Origin: Ditylenchus dipsaci
Taxonomy: Eukaryota > Nematoda > Chromadorea > Rhabditida > Anguinidae
Direction of reading: 5' to 3'
Assembly (NCBI GenBank): GCA_004194705.1
Contig: SADC01000053.1
Location: 62,001-126,000, forward strand
DNA: 64,000 bases
A model generated the notes under the pieces. It saw nothing but the letters and a program-made list of their open reading frames with translations, was not told where the DNA came from and made no database searches. Positions 45,994-56,801 of the stretch are shown piece by piece (position 1 is the first letter of the stretch; each line of letters opens with the position of its first letter). Made by a program: the position numbers and the translations under genes.

Positions 45994-46449
45994 TTAAAAT
46001 AGCAAGTGAGCGTGTGAGGGCCTACCAGGTGAGTATGTGAGCGAGTCAGGAGAATAAGTAGGTATGCCAGGAGAGGTATTAGCGTTAACATGAGAATTGG
46101 TTGGGCTACCATGAGAGTGAGTGAGGTTACCTGGAAAGTAGGTAGAGGTACCAGGAAAATAGATGGGGGTACCAGGAGAGTGGGTGGTCCTACCTGCATA
46201 GTAAGTAGGGTACCAGTAGGTAGGTGTGCCAAGAGGCGTAGGCCAGGAGAGTGGGTATGTCTGCCAATCGAGTGAGTAGGGGTACCGAAGAAATGGGTAA
46301 GAGTAGCTGAGAAGAGATTCGTAAAAGGCATCTTTGTGGGCGATGGTTGGAGATTGAAGTGCTTTTGTGTAGCCCCCGTAAGTGCATAAGTGCCAGTGTT
46401 TGAAAAGCCAAACGCAAAGCCAAAAGTGCCGGCCAAAGACAAAGCCCAA
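45994..46449 (-). CDS. Open frame with seven-residue Pro/Gly repeats, uncertain
   Basis: A minus-strand frame of 151 codons starts at 46449. From about residue 85 it holds eight or nine copies of a seven-residue unit of the type x-x-T-Y/H-S/F-P-G (for example TPIYFPGTSTYFPG), encoded by degenerate 21-bp repeats. The period keeps one frame open, but all three minus frames avoid stops here, so coding is not proven. The beginning overlaps a GGCCAAAA/TTTTGGCC-rich inverted repeat (46400-46640). Confidence 0.3.
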   Translation of the reverse strand: MGFVFGRHFWLCVWLFKHWHLCTYGGYTKALQSPTIAHKDAFYESLLSYSYPFLRYPYSLDWQTYPLSWPTPLGTPTYWYPTYYAGRTTHSPGTPIYFPGTSTYFPGNLTHSHGSPTNSHVNANTSPGIPTYSPDSLTYSPGRPSHAHLLF

Positions 46450-46660
46450 ACCAAAGCCAAAAACGAAAAGTCAAAATTTGGCCGGCAAAAGTTTGGCTTT
46501 GTGTTTTTGGCCTTGGCTTTCGCTTTTTATTTGGCCGAGCCAAATTTTGGCTTCTCGTTTTTGGCTTTGATTTTGGCCGGAAATTTTGGCTTTGGCTCTG
46601 ACTTTGGTTTCAACCGGCCATTTCGGCTTCGTCCATCTTTTTTGACCTTGGCTAGCCATT
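46390..46660. repeat. Inverted repeat of AAGCCAAA/TTTGGC units
   Basis: Many spaced AGCCAAAA-type units at 46410-46490 are mirrored as TTTTGGC units at 46490-46640. The left start, CAGTGTTTGAAAAGCCAAAC, resembles the CAGTGTTT hAT MITE end at 26034, but a right end was not found. Confidence 0.45.
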
Positions 46661-46955
46661 TTTGACGTTAGTCGTACAATTGTTTGACTTGTTCGATAAT
46701 TTTACCAATGTCTTTTGTTATTAAGTGCCGACATTTTGGCCGCTTTTGAAGGAAAAAGGACATCTACCTGTGGTTGTTGCTATTTTAAAGCGAAAAAACA
46801 TTTTTGAAAAAAAGATTTCTATAAGATTCCTTTATTTCCCTATCCTATATTGAGTAATGATTCTTATACTCGGTACCCTTCGGTTTTCAAAAAAAAATCT
46901 AAAAACTATTTATTTGCACTTTTAAACTATTCGAAAAGGCAATGACCACGCTTTC

Positions 46956-47144
46956 TGGATTGTCCCTGGCCAATTCAAACATTTTTGCCTAATCATTGAA
47001 TTCTGTGCGAATTTTTCAGCTTGGTTTCTAAGAAAACAAGGCCTAGAATTTAATTCAGGTAAAATTTTGTTAGAAAGCAGGTAAAAAATCCGTACAGAGA
47101 TTCAATGATAAGGAAATTTTTTGAATTCCCGGAGGACAATCGTT
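46956..47144. mobile_element. Inverted-repeat MITE, copy 2
   Basis: Same family as 38381-38573: shared AACAAGGCCTAGAATTTAAT centre and AATCCGTACAGA arm motif. Between here and 48983 no gene is supported. Confidence 0.6.
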
Positions 47145-47954
47145 GTCCTAGGTGGGCATGGTCCTTTAAATGACCATTTGAGTCTGGTGCTCATCGGTCG
47201 CCGGAACAGTTTTTGAAACTTTGTGCGCTAATACACCTTGAAAACTGTTTTGGACGAAATTGATACCTCCCACAATCTTCCATTGAAATTTCTCGCTTTT
47301 TGTCTTTAATCCCCGCTTAATTTTTTCAATTTAATTTTCTACCTAATTTGAACATAATTTTTTTTAATATTTGCACTATCATGTAGCCCTGGATTTCAGT
47401 TTTCTAATGAACTATAACAATTAACTATATAATTGATACTTTAACATGCTTCAGGTCAACTATCTCAAAGGACTCTTCGCTTTTTTTTTAAATATGTAAA
47501 TGCAAGCTTGTGTATGTAAAACAGTTTGAATGAAAATGCTTCTTCTATAAGTTCTGCATCCATTTTCCCCGCCACAAAAAGAGGTGTGTGATTGATTTGT
47601 GGCGGTGGCATTCATACAACCAATATTTCTTCTCCTTACATAGCCCACAAAGAAGAAGAGAATAATTGGAAGAAGAAGTTTTGCGCAAATGACCAATGCT
47701 TGTGGGGAGGAAAGGTTGTCGATGATTGTCTTTCTCTAATTGATTGCCCTTGTCCACTCAAAGGAGAAACAAATCCGCATCATTTGCTGGATTAAAAATA
47801 TCTTTTTTCATTCAATCACTACTATCAGCATCTTCCAGGAAGTATATCAAAAAATTTAAATTATAGTTTTTTAGCTGAATGGCAACCAATAGTTCTGCCA
47901 CTACCACTGATTTCCACAATAGTAAGTTTTTTTGGCTTGATTATGGTGACCACT

Positions 47955-48525
47955 TGAACTGTACGATAGAATTTGCATATTCTGTTAAAACTATCTTGTA
48001 GAGCATAGTTGATTTGTACAGTGTAGCTGTAGTTATTTAGGCTCACAGTGACAAAATTTTCGAGTTCTGGTTAAAAGAAAGCCGGAAAACCCCCGAAATA
48101 CGCTAATTTGCATATTTCAGTGTCTCAATACTGGGTCTTTTGTCTGTCAAGTGCCACATCTGATCATTATGACCTCATGTTACTTTTTTTATTTTACGTA
48201 TAACAGTGATGTTTTTAGAAGTTATTCAAAAAATGTTTGAAAATTTTAATTTTTACGGTACCGTGTCATCAGTAAAATTTGAATTTTCAAAAAAAATTCG
48301 AATGATTTTTTAAAGCAATACTATTATACGTAAAATCAAAAAAGTAACATGCGGTCATCATGATCAGATTTGGCACTTGACAGACAAAAAACATAGGGTT
48401 TTTGGGGTTTTTTCTGTTTTCTTTTTTGTCAAATTTTTTGTCGATGTCTGCCAAAGTAACTCAAGCTACACTATACAAAACAACCATGCTCTACAAGATA
48501 ATTTTAACGTACAGTTCAATCGGTT
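47955..48525. repeat. Large fold-back repeat
   Basis: The left arm has TCTTGTAGAGCATAGTTGAT and TGTCTGTCAAGTGCCA; the right arm has their inverses, ending near the ATGCTCTACAAGATAA block at 48488. A CTTGTAGAGCAT-type motif also appears near 39099, 41230 and 42612. It looks like an old non-autonomous element. Confidence 0.55.
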
Positions 48526-48983
48526 TCCTTATAAATAATGTTGGCGAGCGTGGTACGGTATTTTAGCAAAAAAATTATAACAAATGATAGTAAATTCTCT
48601 TCTAAATCTTTCGGTATGGAAACTTAAAAAAAACAAATCCAAAAAAGTATATAAAACACCTTAATTCCAAAACATCACAAATCACCTTCTCTAGCCTTAA
48701 CGCAGCCCACGTTCTAATTATGCAATACTCATAATGTCCCAAATATGATTTTTCTGTGCCAAATTCTACTTATTTTTTGGCGCAAATTTGGGACAAAATA
48801 AAGTATAATTGGGAAGGAAAAAGGATTTTCTGACAAATGTAAGGATTGCCCAGCTTCCTTTCCCGCATTCCAGCGAATTTCCTATAGGAAACTATAAGGG
48901 AATATTTCCAGAGAAATCTCGCCAGAAAAGATTCATTTGAATCGTAATTTGTCTCGTGAAGAAACATTAGACACGGGGCAGCA

Positions 48984-49967
48984 ATGCACAAGAAATTCAG
49001 TCTTGATATTTTTCTGAATTTATTTGCGCTTATGCTCGCCTACGCTCTTTTGTTACTGCGAAAGAAAGCCAGTGAACTTTTATATGATCAGAATTCGGGC
49101 TTTATCTCGCCAGCCCGAGCTCGTAAGTCTGTTCATTCCAGCGTTGGCAAACGCCATTCCAGTGTTACTTCTATTACTACTAGTTCTAAGTCTGCTAGTA
49201 CTAATATGATCTCTTCCAGCGATAAGACTATTTCTTCTAGTCACTCTTCTAGGGTTAAGACTAGATCTTCCAGAGCAAAACCTAAAAGGGGTTTCTCCAG
49301 TTCAATATCCAGTCTTGAGTCTAAGACTCGATCCAGTCCTACTTTCAGTCATGTTAGGGTTGATACTCCTAGAGCGTCCCCAACTTCCAGTCCTACCCGA
49401 GTTGATACGCCTTGTGCGCGTCCTCATCCAGAGCCCGTGCCTAACGGCCGGGGTAATTTCCAGGTTCCGAAACACACTGCTGATTCTCCGATGGTCTCGT
49501 CCTCCGCAAGCCGCCAAGTCTCGCACATGGTTTCGTCCAGCGCCTCAAGTCACGTCTTTTCCCCTGTGCCGGTGAATGGTGGGTCAAGTGGTCGTCCAGA
49601 GAAGCCAAGCCTGTGGGAATCCATCCAGTCCAGCTCTCAGCCTCGAGTTCCAGCGAAAGCCATCCGGTTCGATGCCAGAAGCTCAGCTCCTGCTCCAGCG
49701 TCAGTCAAGTGGGAAGATATCCAGAGCCAAGTCCAGTCCTCGGTCTCAAGTCAAGCTCTCCAGTTTGGTGTCTACTCTCCAGCGCCAAGCCAGCTCAGCC
49801 GAGCCAGGAATGGGATCACCAGCGCTCAAGAAGATGATCTTCCAGAAGTCAAGTCTCCAGAGTCAACAGAATCCAATAGTCTGTCCATTTCTGTTATTCC
49901 GCCAGCGTTAATAAAGTCTCATCCTTATTGTACCTCTGATGCTGTGAGTTTTGGAAGGGAGCTGTAG
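48984..49967 (+). CDS. Ser-rich single-exon protein with N-terminal membrane anchor
   Basis: An unbroken 327-codon frame starts at an ATG at 48984. Residues 8-25 (DIFLNLFALMLAYALLLL) form a hydrophobic signal anchor or signal peptide, followed by RKKAS. The remainder is about 300 residues rich in Ser, Pro, Thr, Arg and Val with repeated SSSAS, SPTRVDTP and SQVQSS-like segments and no recognisable domain. AATAAA lies at 50104. A perfect GTGAGT donor at 49944 could splice it onward into the TIPE exon at 50127, but the phase fits only if a rarer acceptor at 50134 is used. Its strong codon periodicity supports coding. Confidence 0.6.
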   Translation: MHKKFSLDIFLNLFALMLAYALLLLRKKASELLYDQNSGFISPARARKSVHSSVGKRHSSVTSITTSSKSASTNMISSSDKTISSSHSSRVKTRSSRAKPKRGFSSSISSLESKTRSSPTFSHVRVDTPRASPTSSPTRVDTPCARPHPEPVPNGRGNFQVPKHTADSPMVSSSASRQVSHMVSSSASSHVFSPVPVNGGSSGRPEKPSLWESIQSSSQPRVPAKAIRFDARSSAPAPASVKWEDIQSQVQSSVSSQALQFGVYSPAPSQLSRARNGITSAQEDDLPEVKSPESTESNSLSISVIPPALIKSHPYCTSDAVSFGREL

Positions 49968-50126
49968 GTTGTTCTGGTACTGATTCCCCAGGGCCTTTCC
50001 CTGGACAACAACCTAACTACCCCGCCTTTACTCAAAACAGTATCTGATTTTCCTCGGACCCTTTTTACATCCATTACCATACGTGTGATTTTTACCGTTT
50101 ACCAATAAAGCATCAATTTCATTCAG

Positions 50127-51475
50127 ATGGCGAGGCTTTGGTCTCTCCTTGCTCTACTTCCACTGCTCCAATAGCATCAGCCAGTTTGGCAGTACGTGCC
50201 CAGAAGAACATCCTCAGCAAATTGTCACAAAGAGGAGTTGTCAAACATCTAGTGGATGAGCAAATTCTCCAATCCATTGAAAATCTGCATCAAGTGCTAT
50301 TATTGGTGTATCCGCCCATTACTGCCAATAAAGTGAGTTTACTTGCCAATAAAAAAATAAAAATTCGGGGAAAATATTTACAAAACACTTTTTTTAAAAT
50401 AAGTTTTTAAGCTTGAATTGATTTGTAGCCTATGATTTCAAGACCGGCAACCAGACATTTTCCTTTTTCTGCAGTATTCGTCGCGCGACAACTTCTGCAA
50501 ATAAAGGAAATTGTCGCGCGACAAATTCCCTTTTTTGTGGAATTTGTCGCGCGACAAATACTAGAGTAACGGAAAATGTAGTGCGACAAATTCCTTATTT
50601 CATAAAAAGGGGGCTATCTAGCCACTGTATTTCAATCCTCCTTTTAATCACGAACGTGCGACATTTTATTTTATTAGGGAATGTGTCTTGCGACAAATTC
50701 CTTTATTCCGGAAACTGTAGTGCGACATTTTCCTTTATTAGGTTTCCGGAATAGACGAAAATGTCACACGACAATTTCCAGACGACATTTTCCCTTATTA
50801 GTGCAAAAAAAATACTGCAAAAAAAGAAAATGTCTGGTTGCCTTCAAGACCATAGATTTAGATATTGAGCCAAAATGGATTTTATATTGCGTTGAATATT
50901 GCCTTGAAAGTAAATAAAGTTAAAGTTTCATTTTTTGAGTATGCTGTAAACGTGAGACTCTATTGAGAACAAACTTGACAAAAAGATCTTTTTAAAAAGC
51001 ACCGGCTGCAGAGCTGAATTTTCATCATTTAGGTAATAAAGAACATACTCAAAGTGACCATGAAACTGGCAGTGTTGGCAAAAGAGAAGTGTTTCACCCC
51101 TAATCAGCAAGCCACTTTGCTCAATATTGAGAGCCAGTTCAGAGGCTTGACACTTACAATCCTCTCCTTCCAAGCTGTCAGTCCATTTACATAACATCAT
51201 TGCCATCTAATCCAGAGCGAAATTTTCAGATCGACTATTCATACGATTTTGCTTTCCTGGTGAACTCGCTCAACAACCTGAACAAATCAATTAGCTGCAT
51301 AGTTGGCGAGACACTCAGTGACAAGTCCTTAGAGAGAGTAAACTTTGTGTTCCACCAGTTGAGCCAAAAACCGTTGCTGGACACCCTGTTCTGTGCTGAC
51401 ACCAGCAACAAGCAGTGTCTTCATAAACTAACCACTGATCTCGAAAAACTGTTTGAGACCCATTTGACAGTTTGA
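50127..51475 (+). CDS. TNFAIP8/TIPE family protein
   Basis: Exons: 50127-50332, 51033-51176 and 51230-51475, in phase, for about 197 residues. The first carries SASLAVRAQKNILSKLSQRG and LVDEQILQSIENLHQVL; the second VIKNILKVTMKLAVLAKEKC and LTLTILSFQA; the third IDYSYDFAFLVNSLNNLNKS. Order and spacing match TNFAIP8 proteins (about 190-200 residues), a TH-fold six-helix bundle known to bind phosphoinositides and modulate cell death and inflammation in animals. The stop is at 51473-51475 with AATAAA near 51481. The start codon must lie in an upstream exon: the 50127 acceptor needs a phase-1 donor that I could not place. Intron 1 contains a Mutator-type MITE. Confidence 0.82.
50446..50842. mobile_element. 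Mutator-type MITE with TGTCGCGCGACA repeats
   Basis: The ends GGCAACCAGACATTTTC and the inverse are flanked by identical 9-bp duplications, TTCAAGACC at 50437-50445 and 50843-50851. The interior has three exact TGTCGCGCGACA palindromes and several decayed copies (TAGTGCGACA, TCTTGCGACA), spaced by AAATTCC or TTTTCC. The 9-bp duplication indicates a Mutator-like transposase. It lies in intron 1 of the TIPE gene. Confidence 0.87.
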
Positions 51476-51574
51476 CTAAGAATAAAGAATTAGCTAGTTT
51501 ATTTTTATAAATATAATAATTTATTAATTTTACAAAGTCCACTCACTGTTTTGCATTTACTCGAACAACAATTA

Positions 51575-51811
51575 CCGTATTTTCTCTAATTATAGACCCC
51601 CTCCCAATTCGAAAAAACGTTTTTGTGGCATTGTGTTTTTGACGCATTTTTAGAAAGCTCTATTAGACAAGTTACTACTCATTCTATAGCTCATTTTCCA
51701 GGTAATCAATTGAGTGGTAACTAAAAGGAGTCTTCAAAAAGTTCGACCAAGATACAATACCGTGAAGACAATTTTAAACGCAAGGCAGGTCTATAATTAG
51801 AGAAACTACGA
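51575..51811. mobile_element. MITE of the CCGTATTTTCTCTAAT family, variant interior
   Basis: The left end is CCGTATTTTCTCTAATTATA after a TA and the right end is ATAATTAGAGAAACTACG. The interior differs from the 323-567 type. Confidence 0.6.
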
Positions 51812-52453
51812 TAATGAATTAGTAAGACATACAGAATATTAAATTAATACAAATAAAATAAATTTCTTAGAGCTTTGAAAATTGTTAGGGCTTTAAACAA
51901 GCTTTAGTATTAAGTCATCCAAAAACTACGTGCGCTTCTCTCTCAGATAAACAACCTTTGTAGCATTGTGTTTTTGACTAATTTTGTGACCATTTTTTAA
52001 AAGTTGATCGCTCATTTTGTAACTAAAAATCTCAGTGACAAAGTGAGTGGTCAGTGAGTAAAAATGACAAAAGATAACCAAACCACAGAAACGCCTAACA
52101 AATCACAGGCCATTCCTGAAACGACTAAACTAATTGCCCGCAAACACATACTGAGACTGAAACTATTGGGCACACACGTTTTGACTAAGTTTCTCATTTA
52201 ATATAGTGTCAGGAAAGTATCAGGATACTGAATCATTCATTATCAATATGTGTTAGCGCAATTAGACAAAAGTGCAGTCTTTGAAACAATATAAGTTACT
52301 CAAATGCAGCGCTAGTCAAAATTACACTGACATTTTTTTCATTTTTCGAATTCGAAATTTTGGAGCTTAGACATAATTGTCTGTCACAACATTGCAAAGA
52401 TCTGACAATTAAAAAAAATCACATCTTAGAAGCAAAAGAAATATAAATCACTA

Positions 52454-53307
52454 CAGGGTTATTCAAGAAATTGTAACACTTTCAAACTGCCATAACTTTT
52501 TATCCCGGCACGATTTCGAAATTTTGTAAACGCAGATCGACTCAGAATTTCATGGCAATTTTTTTGGCATATAACACCCGAAAATTTTTTTTTTTGCAAA
52601 AATTCGAAAATTTGCCTTGGTCCCCCCTGTTGTCCCAAAATGCCGAAATATCGAGTTATCAAAAATTCCGCTATTCCACTGTTTCCGTAGCTGTTTTTCT
52701 TCGTGCTTCGTTGCTTCACTTGGTGTCTTCCTTCTCCTGTATGAATTATTAATCATAGATGAAGTTTACGCCTCAAGAAAAAGCCTTTTGCGTGATTGCC
52801 TATGCCAAGCCTACTCTCCGGATCTTACGCCGTGTGATTTCTTTCTCTGGGGCTATTTGAAGAGTCGCATCTACCGCACACAGCCTGCTGATCTCAATGA
52901 ATTACGACAAAGAATAGTGCATGAATTAGAAAACCTTCCCGGTGATATGGTGCTTCGTTCAATTGACTCATATGGGCGACGTTTGGAGCGTTGTTTGGAA
53001 GTGGAAGGAAAGAGCGTGGAACAGAGTTATGGGAATTAAAAATCTTGTGTTCATTTGTAATCAATTTTGAGAGAATTCGCTGTGTAAATGTGACGTAATG
53101 CAATGTTTAACAATTTCGGCATTTTGGGACAACAGGGGGACCAAGGCAAATTTTCGAATTTTTGCAAAAAAAAATTTTTTCGGGTGTTATATGCCAAAAA
53201 AATTGCCATGAAATTCTGAGTCGATCTGCGTTTACAAAATTTCGAAATCGTGCCGGGATAAAAAGTTATGGCAGTTTGAAAGTGTTACAATTTCTTGAAT
53301 AACCCTG
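52454..53307. mobile_element. Deleted mariner-type element with about 200-bp TIRs
   Basis: Both ends start CAGGGTTATTCAAGAAATTG, are inverse to one another for about 200 bp with very few differences, and are flanked by TA (52452-52453 and 53308-53309). Only the C-terminal part of a transposase remains between them. Such long, well-kept TIRs around a truncated gene suggest internal deletion after transposition and possible mobilisation in trans. Confidence 0.85.
52752..53039 (+). pseudogene. Mariner transposase C-terminal fragment
   Basis: The frame reads AYSPDLTPCDFFLWGYLKSR and LNELRQRIVHELENLPGDM, the region around the third catalytic Asp (in CDFFLW) of mariner-type DDE transposases. The stop is at 53037-53039. 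The helix-turn-helix and the first two catalytic Asp regions are missing. The open frame extends upstream to 52617 but there reads through the TIR. Confidence 0.75.
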
Positions 53308-53521
53308 TAGATGAACTAAATTTAGGAGATCACGTAGTCCTGTTGGTCGAGAAAAGACAAACACATTTGGTGGAACAAAAGTAAACATAAATTATAATGA
53401 CTTCAAATGCTACTACACGAAAATAAATTATTTCGGAATGAGAATCGGAATACTCGGTACAGAAAACACTTCTTTATCTCCTCTATTTTTTACATTTTTA
53501 AACGTTTTTGGATGCTGATTA

Positions 53522-53852
53522 CAAAGGGTGTTTCAAGACTTCCAACACTTTTAAATTGACATAACTTATTTGTAGACCGATTTTTAAATTTTGAAAACGC
53601 AGATCGACTCAGGATTGAAAAGAGATTTTGAAAACCCGATTTTGCTTGGGACCCCTGTGGTTTGGGTCCTAGACTATGGATGGGCAAGACCGAAACCACA
53701 AGAGAGATCAAGCGAAAATAATGTTTTTGACTTTATGTACCGAAAAAATTGCTTTTCATAAGTGAGTTCGATCTGTGTTTTCAAAATTTACAAAATCGGT
53801 CGACAAAAATTTATGACGGTTTAAAGATGTGGGAAATTCTTGAAACACCTTG
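53522..53852. mobile_element. Short relative of the mariner element
   Basis: The ends CAAAGGGTGTTTCAAGA and TTGAAACACCTTG are flanked by TA. An AACGCAGATCGACTCAG block inside matches the TIR of 52454-53307. There is no coding content. Confidence 0.65.
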
Positions 53853-53869
53853 TACACTTAATTACGGAT

Positions 53870-54239
53870 ATATGATGGCCTATTCCGGGACGGGACAAAA
53901 ATTGCCAAAAAAAATCCGGAACGGGACAGTGGGGAAAAATATACAAAAGATTTGTCTCAGTTTACGTCATGAACAAAATCTAGATATTAAGTTGAGAATA
54001 TACTCGAGTATATTCTTATTTGACAACCGTAACATTTACTCAAAATTACTAGACTAAACTTTATAAGGACTTTCGAATTCTGTAGACAGGATAATTTTTT
54101 AAAAGTCGAGGCCGTACAATAAATCCGAAAAGCACAAAATTGTCCCGGGACGGGATAGACTCATATATTTTTCGGGACGGGATCCGGGACAGCAAATACA
54201 CTAAACGAGGCGTCCCGTCCCGACCGTCCTTCATCCCTA
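53870..54239. repeat. Repeat rich in CGGGACGGGA
   Basis: CCGGGACGGGAC motifs near the left (53887) and CGTCCCGACCGTCC near the right (about 54215-54235) are inverse. The right boundary read in reverse starts TAGGGATGAAGGACGG, similar in its first bases to the TAGGGTTG hAT family. No duplication was confirmed. Confidence 0.4.
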
Positions 54240-54319
54240 CATTTAATGTCCACAAATAACATACAACAACACATTGAAAAAAATTCAAAAAAATATTGAC
54301 GTGGTGTGGATAAAAGGAA

Positions 54320-54530
54320 AAGAACCGAATTTTTTTGAATGCCCAAAAATCAGAAAAATTGAGGTCGATCTCAAGATTTTTGGGTGAAAAACCAAAATTC
54401 AAAAAGAGGAATCAGTAGAGCTTGTAAGAGTTAAGAAAACGCGAAAAACAGCTTTGCAAAATATTTATTCTGGGCTGAGATTTAGGTATTCAAAGTCGAG
54501 GGGTCCGCCTTATTAGAGGAAATACGGTAT
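54320..54530. mobile_element. Partial MITE of the CCGTATTTTCTCTAAT family
   Basis: The interior (GAGGTCGATCTCAAGATTTT, GGGCTGAGAT) matches 323-567 and 21042-21277, and the right end is TTAGAGGAAATACGGTA. The left end is missing. Confidence 0.5.
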
Positions 54531-54980
54531 TTTACTTATTTTAAAACATCAAGGGCACCGAAGCATATTTTTGACATTTTTCTCCCAAAAATTACCAGAT
54601 TGTAGGAACCATCCAAAAGCAACCATTTGGTTTTAGCCCAAGCTGAATCGGCTCAATTTGAAATAGCTCCAATTTTCGGCGTGACAATTTTTCCTGCTAA
54701 AAAAACATTTCTACTCAAAAGTTTTAAAACCATGAGTTCTTTTAGATTCACAGTTTTGAAAAAATCTGAAGTTTTTCTCAGATGTTAGGAGTATTCGCGT
54801 AAGTATTCTCATTCCAGCTTAAACCACGATATAAAATGAGCATTTTTAGATTTAGTGAATAAAACAACACCCATTTATCACAACACATCGACTAGCCCAC
54901 CGCACTAAAGGCACACAAAAACGTGAATTTAAGCAAAATTATTGCATATATTAGCAACCCAAAAATGTATGGCTTCTCCA

Positions 54981-55423
54981 TTATGTTTGAAGAGCATCCA
55001 CAAAAGAGTCAGAGGAGTCTTCGTCTTCTTGGCTGGTCTTCACGGCGTTCATCTCCACACAAAACTTGTATTCGGCAGTCAAGGAAGTGTCGTTGTCTTT
55101 TGTGGAGAGGGCCTGATACATGATTTCCCCCCTGTCCTTTTCTTCTGATCTACAATAATAAAAATTTATTCGAAAAAGGTTGCTGATCAACTAAATTACT
55201 TGTAGAAAGTGCAGAAAACATAGATGGCTATTCCAACAGAAACAACTAGAAAGACAAGGGCAAATCGTAAAGGAGCATGTTCATCCATTTCCATGAGGCC
55301 AGGAGCATGCATGGCAGCCACTCCAGGATTCCGTAAATGGGTCCTAGGCTTGGGAGTGCTGCTCCCGGTTGTTGCGTTCAGATGCATCCTTGTTGGTGAT
55401 GAATTCTGCATCACACTGTGCAT
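54981..55423 (-). CDS. Small one-pass membrane protein, two exons
   Basis: Exons 55200-55423 and 54981-55149 join in phase (AA plus A) for 130 residues. Residues about 53-72 (RFALVFLVVSVGIAIYVFCT) form one membrane segment after a Ser/Thr/Asn-rich N-terminal part with an NAT glycosylation site. The tail holds MYQALST and an acidic EDEDSSDSFVDA end. The layout loosely recalls FAM174-type proteins, but similarity is too weak to name it. An overlapping frame upstream (55344-55571) contains a signal-peptide-like stretch (IIFKFYFLALLIFACKCVNA) in another phase, so the true N-terminus may differ. Confidence 0.55.
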
Positions 55424-55699
55424 TTACACACTTGCATGCAAATATAAGTAGTGCAAGAAAATAGAATTTAAAAATGATCCTTATGTTCAGTTCGTTGAAG
55501 GACTTTGCCAGCACATGAATTGCTTTTTCTTTGTTGTCTCCTTTTGCAAAATTAAAATTTTTTAACGACATCAGTACAACAGCAAGATAATACAGAAAAA
55601 TTAAGGTCCGAATAGAGTAAAAGCAGAGGAATAACCACAGGATTAGTCAGAATTACGTGGCTAATTTTTTAATTTTCTTTTTTTTTTGTATTTTTAACA

Positions 55700-55905
55700 G
55701 GGGAGGAGAAGAATGGGCCATTTCAATTCGGGCCAATGCAAATTGTGCCAACTTATTGGCTATTTTTTAACTGTTGTTTGATTCAAAATCGTGGCCCATT
55801 TTGAAATTGGCCCGATTTGCATTGGACCAATTTGAAAATGGCGCAATTTGAAAATGACCCAAATTGAATTGGCCCAATTTGAAATGGCCCATTCTTCTCC
55901 TCTCC
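55700..55905. mobile_element. MITE with GGAGAGGAGAAGAATGGGCC ends
   Basis: A 206-bp palindromic element flanked by identical 8-mers TTTTAACA (55692-55699 and 55906-55913). TTGGCCC/GGGCCAAT-type units are repeated in both arms. The 8-bp duplication suggests hAT; the ninth base differs, so a Mutator origin is less likely. Confidence 0.75.
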
Positions 55906-55913
55906 TTTTAACA

Positions 55914-56143
55914 AGGCATGCCCGTGCGTTTTGAAAATTTAAAGCGGGGACCAGCAAATTTATGTAAATCGTTCCATTATTGACTTGTTATGCGTCAAAT
56001 CTAATATAGATGATCTCACACTGCCTTTTAAAACTAGGCAGAAAACTTGAAAAATTTAGATGAGAACGCATTCAAAATTTGTTCGTGGAAGAAAGATTGT
56101 GCTGGTATCCGCCTATTCTTCGTGTCACGCACGGGAATGCCCC
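55914..56143. repeat. Inverted repeat with GGCATGCCCGTGCG ends
   Basis: GGCATGCCCGTGCGTTTTGA on the left and ACGCACGGGAATGCCCC on the right are inverse, each followed inside by a GGGGACCAGCA-like block. Related pieces are near 3208, 29139 and 31880. No gene was seen between it and the pyruvate kinase 3' end. Confidence 0.55.
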
Positions 56144-56801
56144 TTTAAAACGCCCATCGTAGTCTTTTTCACTCGTCTTTACAGTTTTAGGACTGTTGTA
56201 CAGAATTGAAGTTGAAGATTCCCGAAATTTAGAAAATTCCGAAAATTCGGAAATCGGCCAAACAAGAGCTCTATAGCCAATTTTTTTTAAAAGGCCTTGT
56301 ACTACTGACTTTGACTTGTTCCCGCTGCTTTACCACTAAGCTTTAGAATCGAGAGATTTGATCGATTTTAAATTTTTACTGTATCCTAGAAAAATTAAAT
56401 TGCTCTTCTTTCTGCACTGTCAAAAGCACTCCAGTTACCCTACCACATTACTGCACCAGCAGGAGAATACTATAGACAATATAGAGGCTTTCTTGCTTAG
56501 GCTTGCTTAGGCTTTTTAATGCCACGGCCGCTCTGAAAAAATGTGTGTTACAAAAACCTTGTTTATTCAAAAAAAAATATGGTAAAAACAATTCTAATCA
56601 AAACAATTCAAACTAGTTGAATTCCACAATAAAGGAGATAACACGTTGTGCTCTAAACCCACTGGTGCATTCTCTAACAAAAAGACATGAAGAATAGATG
56701 ATGATAGATAGATTAAGTGTGTGTTCAGACTAAAGCAACAAAATGGAACGGGGTGGAGCTAGCCACACTAACCAACATCCTAAAAACACCATTGTACTTC
56801 C

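Noticed and set aside
47592..47795. Cys-rich plus-strand frame starting ICGGGIHTT, reminiscent of a thrombospondin-type repeat.
   Set aside because: A stop lies directly before it with no AG acceptor between, so it cannot be an exon in this frame; an opposite-strand frame is equally open.
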